DNA of 64,000 bases from Thalassia testudinum (lineage: Eukaryota; Streptophyta; Magnoliopsida; Alismatales; Hydrocharitaceae). The stretch is taken from positions 45,942,001 through 46,006,000 of the forward strand of contig JAZHRO010000039.1 of assembly GCA_037157565.1 (NCBI GenBank). Reading direction: 5' to 3'. The notes beneath the pieces were generated by a model. That model searched no databases and had not been told where the DNA came from. It saw only the letters and a program-made list of their open reading frames with translations. Positions 21,862-34,541 of the stretch are shown piece by piece (position 1 is the stretch's first letter; the number at the start of each line of letters is the position of its first letter). Both the position numbers and the translations under genes were made by a program.

Positions 21862-24560
21862 TGTAACGACCCAATTCCCGAGTCCCAACGAGACACGAGA
21901 ACCGAACCGACTCGACTAATCCCAAGACCTAGTCGTCTAACGAGGAAGTAACCAAAAGAGCAGTAAAATAAACCACATTCAGCATGAATATAACTAGCAG
22001 TAACAAAAATACAGCAGTAAGAAAAGGAACTACTACAGCATGTACCACCACAACAGTAGAACAATAATTATAACATAACATGAACTACAAGTAAAGAAAA
22101 GTACAGAGAGTAACAAGAACTACTTACTACAGTGGAACAGAAAGGGCACAAAAGAACAGTGGTAACTCTACTGGACCCTACTCGGCCCAGCATCCTCTAC
22201 AGCCGCTGACCCTGGCTGCTCAACACCTGGTCCTGAAAAGTAACGAGTGTAACACATCAGCGAAACGCTGAGTAGAGTGGCAGCTAAACTAAAGAGGCGG
22301 TAAAGTGTACAATAGCTGTTTTATTTTCTTTCTTTCTTTATTTACGTCTTTCTATTGTTTCACAATTTATCTATTTCTCAAATCCTTCACTTGATCTCGA
22401 ATGTTCCTCGTGGGAACGATCTTGATTGCAGTCTTTTCCGAAGAGTAGAAGTAACACGTGGTGCTCTCCTGAACGGGAGAGTCCCCCGTGGTGATCCTAC
22501 TCTCAGTCAACCACCCCAAGGTCACTGACAAACGTAACGGCGACTACGGCACGCACGGTAAACGCACAGGTAGCTATCCCGCACTAACACGCGGTCAGTC
22601 GTTTCCGTTAACGGGTGCGCCCAAAGCACAACACGGAACCAGTATAGGGTAGAGCCCTCTCAGTAACAAGGGTCCAACCCCTCCACAGTAACCAAACAGG
22701 GGCCTTGCCCCTCCACAGTCCGCGCACCCTCGCCTGACTACCCTAGTTTGCCCAGTGGGCCTAACAAGTCGTTGTAGGTGAGCTAGCAAAACCCCGGGGC
22801 CCGTGGGGTAGCTAATACTCGCCCTACACTAGTAGCTCTCCTCGGTACTGTATACACGAGGGCCAACAAGTCGGTACAAAGTAGCCAGACCTAACCCCAG
22901 GTCTCTGGGGCGGCTGGCTCCGCTCTGCACTAAGCAGGTAACAGGTCCTTCCCCTTACACTACGTACCCAAGAGACAACACACCTCCACATCTTTCCTTC
23001 TCAGTTCCATTTCATTCTCTTTCTAGGAGTTCTACTCCTAACTCCCCGTAGGGTTCCAGCTGTTTTAACTCAGCACATTCAGGTTTCACCCTTTCAGTTT
23101 CACGTTCATACAACCCATATTCTCAATCATGTTCATTTATTCATAACAGGCAGCTGTTAAATCAATTTACAGGCAGCTATTATTTCCTTTCCACAGTTTC
23201 CAAGACTGCAATATCTATATTCATTTCACTAGTTTTCCAGTCCTAGGATTCATGCCGTACCCTAGGATCTATCATTCAATCTAGGTTTCCAGCCCTAGGA
23301 TTCATGCAATACCCTAGGATCTATCATTCAATCTGGTTTCTCATTCCTAGGATTCATGCAATGCCCTAGGTTCTATTAATTGTTTCATAATCGTAACAAA
23401 TTATGTTAATAATTTCTAAAGCCACTCTACCAGCTACAACGGGAGTACTGGGGCCGTGGTCGAAAATCCCGCGTGCCTCCGCAACCCTCGGGACTGCAAT
23501 GGAACGGGGTCCTATCACAAGGATCAAACACAAGGAGTTTCTCAGAACAGTATATAATTACTGTAGACGGGTAGAGGATTTTATTTCGAAAAGAACGCAA
23601 CTCGAAACGCGGAAAACGGACTCCGAACGAGCCTTAAACGGGTTGAAAACGACGAAACAGTCCAAAATCAGACGTCTGGAACCTCTTCTAGACGTCTTAA
23701 AATGTGGGTCAGATGGTACCTTTGTTCTGCGTATTCTCTCAGACGTCCAGAAGCCTGCGGGGGCGTCTGGCCTACTTCCCAGACGTCCGATGGTCACCCC
23801 GGACGTCTGGAAGTCCTTCCCGTTGTTTGGCACTACTGCCGGACGTCTGATTCGCGTTGGATGGCGAATCTCAGAACCTGCACGTACTCACTCCTCGTTC
23901 TCAGTACGAATGGTGGCAGAAAAGGAAGAAGGATGAAAATAACTTACTTTCCAAACGTCTGGACAGTCCTCCAGACGTCTTCACCGTCATCTGGTTGGAA
24001 GCCCAGACGTCTGATTCTGGAAAATTTCCAGAATTAGAGCTCGACTCGCTCTCCGCCCGCGACGCATGGCCACGCCACGCCTCGTCCGCCTGCTGCTCGA
24101 GCTGCAGCAGCCCTCCAGCGACGCTCCACGCCCGCGGCTCCCCCGCCGGCTGGCTCTAGCTGCCTCGGCAAGCTCGAGCCCTCGCGGTCGAGCTTCTCCT
24201 CCCTCACGCAACAGCTCCTCCCGCAACTCGCCGCGGCTGCTGCTGCCGCCGCTCGCACTCTCGCATCGGCTGGAAGAAGAAGGAAGCGGAGGAGATGAGA
24301 GTGAGGGAGAGGGCGAGGGCCTTATAAGGCCGTGCGGGGAGAGAGAGAGAGAGCGCAGTCTGTGCCTGCAGGAGGAGAAAGGGAAAAAGGGGGAAGGTGC
24401 GGCGGTTGCAGGTCTGCACGCGCTTGCGCGCAGACGCAGCCCCGCACGCCACAGAAAAATAGATCCCAGACGTCTGGAAGGGGTTCCAGACGGTCTGATC
24501 AGACGTCTGGGCCACCTCCCAGACGTCATAAAAAAATCATCTTGGAAGGCGTTCGTAACG
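21862..24560 (-). repeat. 5' LTR of the gypsy element
   Basis: 2699 bp, TGTAACGACCC to GTTCGTAACG (CA end mutated to CG). Order in the - sense: edge palindrome module (24530-24470), TATA region (24318-24331), C/T-rich leader, second module (24010-23950), third module (23860-23670), then the 50-bp tandem repeats and the conserved end. Differences from the 3' LTR are scattered substitutions. Confidence 0.92.
24318..24331 (-). promoter_or_regulatory. Palindromic TATA box of gypsy 5' LTR
   Basis: GGCCTTATAAGGCC is a perfect 14-bp palindrome centred on TATA. The 3' LTR has the same core. In the solo LTRs the position is TTTAAAA (near 27203) or TTATTTAAA (39073-39083 and 58110-58120), so it is the likely core promoter. 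Confidence 0.6.
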
Positions 24561-24712
24561 AAAGCATAGCACGGAACCAGTATAGGGCAGAGCCCTCTCG
24601 GCAACAGGGGTCTAGCCCCTCCACAGTAACCAAACAGAGGACTTTCCCCTCCACAGTCCACGTACCCTCGCTTGACTACCATGGTTTGCCCAGTGAGCCT
24701 AACAAGTCGGTG

Positions 24713-27425
24713 TGTAACGACCCGATTCCCGAGTCCCTACGAGACACGAGAACCGGATCGACTCGACTAATCCCAAGACCTAGTCGTCCAACGAGGAAGT
24801 AACCAAAAGAGCAATAAAATAAACCACATTCAGCATGAATATAACTAACAGTAAGAAAATACAGCAGTAAGGAAAGAAGCCACTACAGTATATACCACCA
24901 CAACAGTAGAACAACATTCATAACATAATATGAACTGTAGGTAAAGAAAAGTACAGCGGAAACAATAACTACTCACTATAGTGGAACAAAAGAGGTACAA
25001 GAGAACAGTGGTAACTCTACTGGACCCTACTCGGCCCAGCGTCCTCTGCAGCCGCTGACCCTGGCTGCTCAACACCTGGTCCTGAAAGGTAATGAGTGTA
25101 ACATGTCAGCAAAACGCTGAGTAGAGTGGCAAATAAAACTAAAGAAACAGTAGAGTGTACAGTAGCTGTTATGTTCTGTTACTTTCTTTATTTACATCTT
25201 TCAATTGTCTCACGATTTCATTTATTTCTCAGATCATTTTCTTGATCTTGAATGTCCCTCGTGGGAACGATCTTGATTGTAGTCTTTTCCAAAAAGTAGA
25301 ACTAGCACGTGGTGCTCTCCTGGCCGGGAGAGTCCCCCGTGGTGATCCTACTCTCAGTCAACCACCCCAAGGTCAAGGACAGACGTAACGGTGACTACGG
25401 CACGTGCGATAAACGCACAGGTAGCTAACCCGCACTAGCACACGGTCAATCGTTTCCATTAACGGGTGCGCCCAAAGCATAGCACGGAACCAGTACAGGG
25501 CAGAGCCCTCTCAGTAACAGGGGTCCAACCCCTCCACAGTAACCAAACAGGGGCCTTGCCCCTCCACAGTTCGCGCAACCTCGCCTGACTACCCTGGTTT
25601 GCCCCAGTGGGCCTAACAAGTCGGTGTAGGAGGCTAGCAGAACCCCAGGGCCCATGAGGTAGCTAGTGCCCTCCTTACACTAGTAGCTCTCCTCGGTACT
25701 ACGTACATGAGGGCCAGCAAGTCGGTACAAAGTGGCCAGTCCTAACCCCGGGTCCCTGGGGCGGCTGGCTCCGCTCTGCACTAAACAGGTACAGGTACTT
25801 CCCTTGGTACTACGTACCCAATAGACAGCACACTACCACGTCTTTCTTTTTCAGTTCCATTCCTTTCTCTTTCCAGGAGTTCCACTCCTAATTCCCCGTA
25901 GGGTTCCAGCTCTTTTAACTCAGAACATCTAGGTTTCACTTTCCAGTTTCACGTTCTTACAATCCATGTTCTCAATCACGTTTATTTATTCATAGCAGGC
26001 AGTTGTTAATTCAATTCACAGGCAGCTATTAATTCAATTCATAGGAAGCTATTTGTTCCTTTCCATTTTTCCAAGACTACAGTATTCATATATTCCACTA
26101 GTTTTCCCATCCTAGGATTCATGCCATATCCTAGGATCTATCATACAATATAGTTTTCCAGCCCTACGATTCATGCAACACCTAGGATCTATCATCCAAT
26201 CTATTTCTCATTCCTAGGATTCATGTAATGTCCTAGGTTCTATTTATGGTTCCATAATTTAACAGATTATACTAGTAAACTTAAAAGCCACTCTACCGGA
26301 CAAGCATACTGGGGGCGTGGTCGGGAATCCCGCGTACCTCCGCAACCCCCGAGACTGCAACGGAACGAGGTCCTATCACAAGGATCAAACACAAGGAGTT
26401 TCTCAAGACAGTATACAACTACTGTAGACGGGTAGAGGATTTAATTCCGAAGAGCACGCAACTCGAAACGCGAAAAACAGACTCCGAACAGGCCCTAAAC
26501 GGGTCGAAAACGACGAAACAGTGCAAAATCAGACGTCTGGAACTTCTTCCAGAAGTATTAAAAAGTGGATCAGAGGTTACCTTTGCTCTGCGTGGTCTCT
26601 CAGACGTCCAGAAGCCTACGAGGGCGTTTGGCCTAGTTCCCAGACGTCCGATGGTCACCCCGGACGTCTGGAAGTCGCTCCCGTCATCTGGCACTGTAGC
26701 CAGACGTCTGATTCGCGTTGGATGGCGAATCCAGAACCTGCGCGTACCCATTTCCTCTCTCTCTCAGTACGGTCAGTCGAAGAAGGGGAACAAAGACGGA
26801 AATAACTCACCTTTCAGACGTCTGGACAGTCCTACAGACGTCCTCCCAGCCGTTTGGTTGGAAGCCCAGACGTCTGATTCTGGAAAAATTTCCAGAATCA
26901 GGGCGCGACTCACCCTCCACTCGCGACGCACGGCCTTGCCGCGCCTCGTCCGCCTGCTGCTCGAGCTGCAGCAGGCCTCCCGCGTCACCCCGGACATCTG
27001 CTGCTCCCCCCGTCGGCCGGCTCTAGCAGCCCCGACAAGCTCGCCCTCCAGCCGAGCACCTCCTCCCTCGCGTAGCACCTCCTCCCACGCTCACCGCAGC
27101 TATTGCTGCCGCCACTCACTCGCGCTCGCTCTCGCGCACCGGCTGGAAGGAGAAGAGGAAGGGGGTGGAGGTGATGAGAGTGAGGGAGAGGGCGTGGCAT
27201 TTTAAAGCCGCGCGGGGAGGAGAGAGAGCGGACAGAGGGCGCAGCCTGCGGCCGCAGGAGAGAGGGAAAGAGAGAGAGAGAGAGAGAGATGCGCTCGCAG
27301 ACGAAACCACGCGTGTCGAAAAAATCGAATCCCAGACATCTGGAAGGGGTTCCAAACGTCTGGTCCGACGTCTGGGCCACCTCCCAGACGTCTTAAAAGA
27401 TGTCTGAAGCCACGCGTTCGTAAAA
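24713..27425 (-). mobile_element. Solo LTR within the fourth layer
   Basis: 2713 bp from TGTAACGACCC to GTTCGTAAAA, flanked by perfect TSD CGGTG (24708-24712 and 27426-27430). No internal region. It keeps the palindrome arrays (27330-27395, 26815-26880 and 26530-26720) and the 50-bp tandem repeats. Confidence 0.9.
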
Positions 27426-29836
27426 CGGTGTAAGACGGCTAGCAGAACCCCGGGACCCGTGGGGTGGCTAGTGCTCTCCCTACACTAGTAGCTCTCCCCA
27501 GTACTGTGTACGCGAGGGCCAAAAGTCAGTACAAAGTGGCCAGACCTAACCCCGGGTCCCTGGGGCTGCTAGCTCCGCTCTGCACTAAACAGGGGGACAG
27601 TCGCTCTCCTTGGTACTCCGTACTCAAGGGCTAGCTCACATCCCCAATTTCATTCTATTTATCTTCCAGGAGCTCTACTCCTAATTCCCCGTAGGGTTCA
27701 TACTCATATTTCTCAGGCCAAGCCATACTATGTTTCATCATTTCAGTTTCATTCGCATATAGCCCGTGTTTCCAACATTTAATATCCATTTATATACAAG
27801 CAGCTCAAATTTAGTTTCCAATAACAGGAATTACATGTAGCAGTTACTAGCAACAGTATTCTATATTTCACAGGCAGTTGTTATCCAATTACAGACAATT
27901 ATCATTATTCTATCTACTTATCCAAGACTGCAATTCAGGTATTCAAGACATTCGTTTCAAACTTTCTGTTCCTAGGATTCATGCCATACCCTAGGATTTA
28001 TCATTCAATCTAGTTTTCAAGTCTTAGGATTCATGCCATACCCTAGGATCTATCATTCAAACTAGTTTTCAGGTCCTAGCATTCATGTCATACCCTAGGA
28101 TCTATCATTCATTTTAGAGTTGCATTAATGTTTGTAAATAACTAAGGGCAGCCACTCTACCCGCAAAATCGGGAGTAATGGGGCATGATCGGCAGGTCCA
28201 CGTGCCTCCGCAACCCCCAAAGCCGCAACAAAATGAGGTCCTAACACAAAGAGCAATCACAAGGAACCACTCAGAAAAGGATACAAGTATTTTAAACAAG
28301 TAGAGGAACTAATTCTGAGAAGAACGAAATCTTAAACGCAGAAATCGGACCTCGAATGGACCCTAAACGGGTCCAAAATGACAATTCTGACTCAAATCAG
28401 ACGTCTGAAACACCTTCCAGACGTCTTAAAAAGTGGTCCAGGTCATACCTCACTCTGCGCTGCTCCTCAGACGTCCAGGGATCCTGCTGAATCGTCTGGA
28501 CCCAGTTCCAGACGTCCGACCACCTATCCAGACGTCTGGAGACGCTCTCTGCCGTCTGGTGCTATGACTAGACGTCTGATCTGCGTGGGAGGGCATGTCC
28601 TCGCGCCTTCCCGAAACGAAACCAGCACGCGCAACGAAAGCCTCATCACGACATGTCTCAGCCTTCGGCGAATCGGCTTGCATGGCCGTATCCGCAAAAA
28701 GGAGGAGAAATTTCGTACCTTTCAGACATTTGGAGCTCCCTCCAAACATCGCCCACATCGTCTGGACATAGGTGCAGACGTCTGATTCTGAGAAAAATTC
28801 CCGAATCAGAACTTCCTCACCTTCTTCCCGTTGCGCGCGAGCTCGCCACGCAGCCGCCCGTCCGCTGCTCGAGCTATAGTAGCACCAGGAGAGATCTCCC
28901 CCGCATGACGCCCCTCCGCTCGCACGCCGGCCGGCCTCGAGCTGCTCCGGCGAGCTCTCTCTCTTCCTCGCACGCTCTCCCTCTTCTTCCCTCTCGCTGC
29001 ACCTCTTCTCCCTGCGATGCACCCAGCAGCAGCTGCTGCCGTCGCTCTCTCTCTCGTGCTCACGCTGAAAGGAGGACACGGTGGGGTGGTGAACGAGGGA
29101 GAGGGGAGGGGCATTTGAAGGCATGGGGGTTCAGTCTGTAGGTCAGCGAGGGAAGAGAGAGAAGGAAGAGGGCGGCAGGTTGCAGTCTGCGCGCGGCACG
29201 CGCGCAGACTCGCGATCGTACGCATGCCAAAATTTATTTCCAAACGTCTGGGAAGGCGTCCAGACATCTGACCAGACGTCTGAACCAACTCCCAAATGTC
29301 TTGAAAAGCGTTTGATGTCTCTGGTCTTAATAGGCGAGGGTGCGCGGACTGTGGAGGGGTGAGACCCCTATTTGGTTCTTAGGGGCTAGACCCCTGTTAC
29401 TGAGAGGGCTCTGCCCTATACTGGTTCCGTGCTGTGCTTTGGACGCACCCGTTAACAGAAACGACTGACCGCATGCCAGTGCGGGGTAGCTACCCGTGCA
29501 TTTATCGCACGTGCCGTAATCACCGTTATGTCTATCAGCAACCTTGGGGTGGTTGACTGAGGGTAGGACCACCACGGGGGACTCTCCCGGCCAAGAGAGC
29601 ACCACGTGCTACTTATACTCTTCAGAAAAGACTGTAATCAAGATCGTTCCCACGAGGAACATTCGAGATCAAGAAAAAGACCCGATAAATAAACCAAGTG
29701 ATGAAAGAAAGAATAATTAGTTGAATAAAGAAAGAAATTGAAAACAACAGCTACCTGTCCACCTTTATTGTTTCTCTTAGTTAACTGGTTGCCACTCTAC
29801 TCAGTGTTTCGCTGACGTGTTGTACTTACAACCATT

Positions 29837-30174
29837 GATTTAAATGCCGACGGCATGCCGTCGGCAAGGCCATTTCCTAGCAACGGTCGTGCCGACATCA
29901 AGAAAACGTTGATTTACAGGGATTTCATCGGCATGCCGTCGGCATGGTCGGCATGCTGGCGAAATTGGTGCCCATGTCAAGGTTTCTATTGGTTTTTTTA
30001 ATTACTTTTGCTATTTTTATTGGTATGCATCGACATGCCCACAGCATTCCCTCGGCATGCTCATCGACATGCCCATCGAAAAACGGGCATTTCCACGGCA
30101 TGCCCTCAGCATGCCCACGAAATGCACACTTGGAATTCATCAGCACGGCATCGAAATCGGCATTTCGAACCTTG
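29837..30174. mobile_element. GCATGC-rich MITE with a 12-bp flanking repeat
   Basis: A 338-bp insert between two copies of CTTACAACCATT (29825-29836 and 30175-30186). The flanking LTR relative at 34031 lacks the insert. The termini are weak inverted repeats sharing AAATGCCGA (GATTTAAATGCCGA against the complement of the right end, GGTTCGAAATGCCGA). The interior is full of GCATGCC words and holds a perfect 20-bp palindrome at 29846-29865. A 9-12 bp TSD suggests a Mutator-like element; the exact border is ambiguous. Confidence 0.6.
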
Positions 30175-31051
30175 CTTACAACCATTTTCAGGTCCTGGTG
30201 TTAAGCAGCCAGAGCCTACGGCTGCAGAGAGTGCTGGGCTCAGTAGAGCCCAGTAGTGTTCCTTTTGGTTGTACCATTCTGTTGTAGTGAGTATTTTTGT
30301 TACATTTCGGTACTCTTTATTTGTAATTTTATATTCCTGTACCCTTTTTAAATTCTCTACTATTGTGGTGGTGTGTACTGTAGTAGTTTACTTCTTTACT
30401 GCTATACTTTTGTTACTGTTAGTTGTTTGCATGGTGAATGTGGTTTATTTTTACTGCTTTTTGGTTACTTCCTCGTTGGACAACTGGGTCTTAGGATCAG
30501 TCGAGTCGGTCTGGTCTCGTGTCTTGTAGGGATTCGGGAATCGGGTCGTAACAACTCCAGACGTCTGATGCTGGAAAACTTCCAGTATCAAAATCCCCCC
30601 GCACCTCGCTCAGCTCGCACCTCCGCCCGCAGCGGCACCTTCAGCAGCTGTAGGAGCTTGAGCAGCTCCTCACCGGCTCCTCCTTGAGCTCCACCGAGCT
30701 CCCGTGGTCGTCTTCCTCCTCCCCCGCTCTCACTCCCTCGCACTCTCTCGCTCTCGCTCCTCCCCGCTCTCCCTTCGCCGGCTCCTCTCCTCCTCGTAGC
30801 AGCAAGGATGGGAGGGGAATGTGGCTGTCGCGGAGAAGGTGGAGGTGGCGGTGGCTGTGGTGTGGGGACGAGAGGAGAGGAGAAGAGAAGGGAGGAGGTA
30901 TATATAGGAGAGGGGTTAGGGTTCGAGTGAGGGGCAAAGGAGAGAGAAGGGGCCTCTGCGCGCGGCCCATGTGCAGAGGGCACCGCACAGTATGAAAAAC
31001 TCACTTTTAGACGTCCAGATACGTGTCCAGACGTCTGAACAAACGTTTGAC

Positions 31052-34000
31052 TAGGGATGTAAATGGGTTGGGTTCAGGTCAAAATTTTGCTAAACCCATA
31101 CCCATACCCATACCCTATTCATTTATCCATCGGGTACAAAAATTCAAACCCATACCCATACCCATCTACCTATCGGGTATCCATTTACCTATCGGGTACT
31201 CATTTATAAATTGATCTTACAATCAAATAATGTCAAATTAGAGTCAAAGAAAATGAAAAATTTATAAAACCAAATTATTTATTTTTAGTAAACTCTTACC
31301 ATAGGAACTAGGGTTATTCTAATTTTATTGATCTCCACTAAAATTATTACAAAAAGAGTCTTTCAAGGGAAATATATAAAAACTAAAAATAGAAAAAATA
31401 CAAAGAAAGACTAAATACAAGTACATTTCAAACAAAAGAGCCTCCCTCTCCAAAATAAATGTTTAATGGAAGCTTTAGAAGTATTCACAACCTTCAAAAT
31501 CACGAGGGAATTATGAAGAAGATTAAGGTTGAGGGAATAAGGGACTTAGGGTGAAATTGATATATATCTTGGGCAAATGGGGATTAATTTGGGTATTCGG
31601 ATAGGGTAATCGAGTATAGATTCATACCCATACTGTTAAGAACCATGACATCAAAACACTTTAAGACGTTTGGGAGTTAGTCCAGACGTTTGGTCAAACG
31701 TTTGGAAATTAATTTTTGCGTGCGTACGATCGCGAGTCTGCGCAAGTGTCGCACGCAAACTGAAACCCGCCGCCCTCTTCTTTTTCTCTCCCCTCGCCGA
31801 CCTGCAGAAACCTTCCCCCAACGCCTACAAACCCCCCCACTTCTCCCTCACGCCACCCCGCCCCATCCATCTCCTCCTTCCTCCAGCGCGAGAGCGAGAG
31901 TGAGAGCGAACGCAGCAGCTGCAGTCGGGTGCAGTGGCAGAGGGGAGAAGAGCAGCGAGAGGGAAGAGAAGAGAGCGCGTGAGCCGTGAGAGAGAGAGCT
32001 CACCGGAGCAGCTAGAGGCCGGCCGGCATGCGCGCGGAGGAGCGTTGTGCTAGGGAGGTTTCCCCGGTGCTACTGCAGCTTGGGCAGCGGGCGGACGAAC
32101 ACGGCACGGCCGCGTGCAGCGGGAAGAAGACGGAGGAGGTTCTGATTCTGGGAATTTTCCCAGAATCAGATGTCTGGACCTACATCCAGACGACGTGGAC
32201 GACGTCTGGAAGAAGCTCAGACGACTGATAGGTACGTACTGTGCTTATGCCTTCCTTTTTGCTGATACGGCCATGCAGGCCATTCCGCTGAAGCTCTGTC
32301 GCGTGCCTTGCTAAGGGAGTTTTACGTGCACGTGCAGGTTTCGCTTCGGGAAGACGCAGGACACACCCTCCCACGCAATTCAGACGTCTGGGCGAGTCAC
32401 TAGACGGCGGAGAGCGTCTCCAGACGTCCGGAGAGGTGGTCGGACGTCTAGAACTAGGTCCAGACAGTTCAACAAGACCCCTAGACGTCTAAGGAGCAGC
32501 GCAGAGCGAGGTATGGATCTGGACCCCTTTTAAGACGTCTGGAAGGTGTTCCAGACGTCTGATTTGAGTCAGAGTTATCATTTTTGACCCGTTTAGGGTC
32601 CGTTCGAGGTCTGATTTCCACGTTTAAGATTCTGTTCTTCTCAGAATAAGTTTCTCTACTTGTTTGGAATACTTTTATCCTGTTCTGAGTGGTTTCTTGT
32701 GATTGATCCTTGTGTAGGACCTCGTTCTGTTGCGAACTTGGGGGTTGCGAAGGCACGTGGACCTGCCGATCGAGCCCCCATTACTCCCGATTTTGCGGGT
32801 AGAGTGGCTTCTCTTAGTTAATTACAGATATAAATGCATGTCTGGAATAAATGATAGATCCTAGGATATGGCATGAATCCTAGGACCAGAAACACTAGAT
32901 TGAATGATAGATCGTAGGGTATGGTATGAATCCTAGGACTAGAAACACTGGAACGATTGTATTAAATGCCTGAATTGCAGACTTGGATAAGGAGATAGAA
33001 TAAAATAGTTGCCTGTAATTAGATAACAACTGCCTGTGAAATGTAGAGTACTGTTGTTAGTGACTGCTACATGAAATTCCTGTTGTTTGAAATTAAATAC
33101 GAGCTGCATGTATATAAATTAGAAAAGAAAGTTTATACATTGGAAACACGTGCTATATGCAATAAACCTGAAATGATGAAACCTAGTATAGCTTGGCCTG
33201 AGAAATATGAGCACGAACCCTACGGGGAATTAGGAATAGAGCTCCTGGAAATAAATAGAATGGAACTGGGAAAGTGAATGGGGAAGTGAGCTGGCCCTTG
33301 AGTACGGAGTACCAAGGAGAGCGACTGTCCCCCTGTTTAGTGCAGAGCAGAGCTAGCCGCCCTAGGGTTGGGATCCGGGATTAGGACTGACCACTTTGTA
33401 CCGACTCTGTGGCCCTCACGTACACAGTACCGAGGAGAGCTACTAGTGTAGGGAGAGAGCTAGCCACCCCACAGGGCCCGGGGTTCAACTAGCCGTCCTA
33501 CACCGACTTGTTAGGCCCACTGGGCAAATCAAGGTAATCAGGCGAGGGTGCGCGGACTGTCGAGGGGCAAGACCCCTGTTTAGTTATTGTGGAGGAGTTG
33601 GACCCCTGTTACTGAGAGGGCTCTGCCCTATACTAGTTCCATGCTGTGCTTTGGGTGCACTCATTAATGGAAACGACTGACCGCGTGCAAGTGCGGGGTA
33701 GCTACCCATGCGTTTATCGCGCGTGCCGTAGTCACCGTTATGTCTGTCAGCGACCTTGGGGTGGTTGACAGAGGGTAAGACCACCACGGGGGACTCTCCC
33801 AACCAGGAGAGCACCACGTGCTACTTCTACTTTTCAAAAAAGACTGCAATCGATATCGTTCCCATGAGGAACATTCGAGATCAAGAAAAAGACCTGATAA
33901 ATAAACCAAGTGATGAAAGAATAATTAGTTATATAAAGAAAGAAATTGAAAACAACAGTTACATATCCACCTTTACTGCTTTTCTTAGCTAGCTAGTTGC

Positions 34001-34541
34001 CACTTTACTCAGCGTTTCACTGACGTGTTGTACTTACCTCCTTTTTCAGGACCACGTGTTGAGCAGCCAGAGCCCACGGCTACAGAGGGTGCTGGGCCTA
34101 GTGGAGCCCAGTAGTTGTACTTATGTTGTACCCGTTTCTGTAGTAGTGAGTATTTTGTTACACTTTTGTACTCTTTTATTGTAAACTTCATATTCTGTAC
34201 CTGTTTTAATTTCTCTACTGTTATGGTGGTGTGTACTGTAGTAGTTCTTTTCTTTACTGCTGTACTTTTGTTACTGTTAGTTGCTTACATGGTAAATGTG
34301 ACTTATTTTACTGCTTTTTTGTTACTTTCTCGTTGGACAACTGGGTCTTGGGATCAGTCGAGTCAATCTGATTCTCGTGTCCTGTAGGAATTCGGGAATC
34401 GGGTCGTAACACATACCCATACCCAAACCCGGTCGGATTTTTTAGATAAAATCCATACCCGAACCTGATCGGGTTCGGGTCAGGTTTTACCCATTCTTTT
34501 TGGGTCGAGTTGGGTTGGGTTTACCGAAACTTGCATCCCTA
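31052..34541. mobile_element. hAT-like non-autonomous transposon, interrupted by a solo LTR
   Basis: It begins TAGGGATGTAAATGGG and ends with TTGCATCCCTA, an 11-bp terminal inverted repeat with one mismatch. The 8-bp flanks CGTTTGAC (31044-31051) and CGTCTGAC (34542-34549) differ at one base; 8 bp is the hAT target length. Without the nested LTR it is about 710 bp. It is rich in CCCATACCCATAC repeats on the left and in GGGTTGGGT / GGGTTCGGGT on the right, without a transposase. It is inserted in the second-layer LTR. Confidence 0.75.
31634..34411 (+). mobile_element. Solo LTR nested in the hAT-like element
   Basis: 2778 bp, TGTTAAGAACC to GGTCGTAACA, with perfect TSD CATAC (31629-31633 and 34412-34416). 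It landed in the CCCATAC repeat region. Same family as the 8714-30553 LTR and same orientation. It keeps palindromes at 31670-31710, 32165-32222 and 32380-32565. Confidence 0.9.

Larger units (their letters stand above)
14148..24560 (-). mobile_element. Complete but decayed Ty3/gypsy chromovirus (Tekay/Del-like)
   Basis: This 10.4-kb element lies between perfect TSDs AAAGC (14143-14147 and 24561-24565). It has two LTRs of about 2.69 kb that look about 95% identical by eye, a tRNA-Met primer-binding site next to the right LTR, and gag-PR-RT-RNaseH-IN-chromodomain order on the - strand. That order, the integrase-linked GRVVEIHRRLRT-like segment and the C-terminal chromodomain place it with Tekay/Del chromoviruses. 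The coding region has several in-frame stops and a frameshift, so it is not autonomous now. Its LTR is the relative of the solo LTRs all around it, so this element is the likely parent family. Confidence 0.93.
13388..29332 (-). mobile_element. Solo LTR, fourth layer, host of the complete gypsy element
   Basis: It starts TGTTACGACCCAATTCCCG and ends GGTCTTAATA (TTAACA in relatives). TSD GGCGA is perfect (13383-13387 and 29333-29337). The pieces 13388-14147, 24566-24712 and 27431-29332 total about 2.8 kb, one LTR length. It is interrupted by the full gypsy copy and, 150 bp further on in host sequence, by another solo LTR. Confidence 0.88.
8714..30553 (+). mobile_element. Solo LTR in opposite orientation, third layer
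   Basis: It runs TGTTAAGACCC...GGGTCGTAACA and is flanked by a perfect TSD ACTCC (8709-8713 and 30554-30558). It is the reverse complement of the neighbouring LTRs. The pieces 8714-8838, 11617-13387 and 29338-30553 add up to about 2.76 kb once the MITE at 29837-30174 is removed. It therefore represents one LTR without internal sequence. It was hit by the C-family LTR, by the 13388-29332 LTR and by a MITE. Confidence 0.85.

Noticed and set aside
29925..30204. Overlapping open frames on both strands in the small GCATGC-rich MITE
   Set aside because: Open in several frames because of repeated GCATGCC words; no known protein motif.
30641..31004. Pro/Ser-rich and Arg-rich open frames in LTRs
   Set aside because: Low-complexity readings of C/T-rich leaders, present on both strands in many LTR copies.
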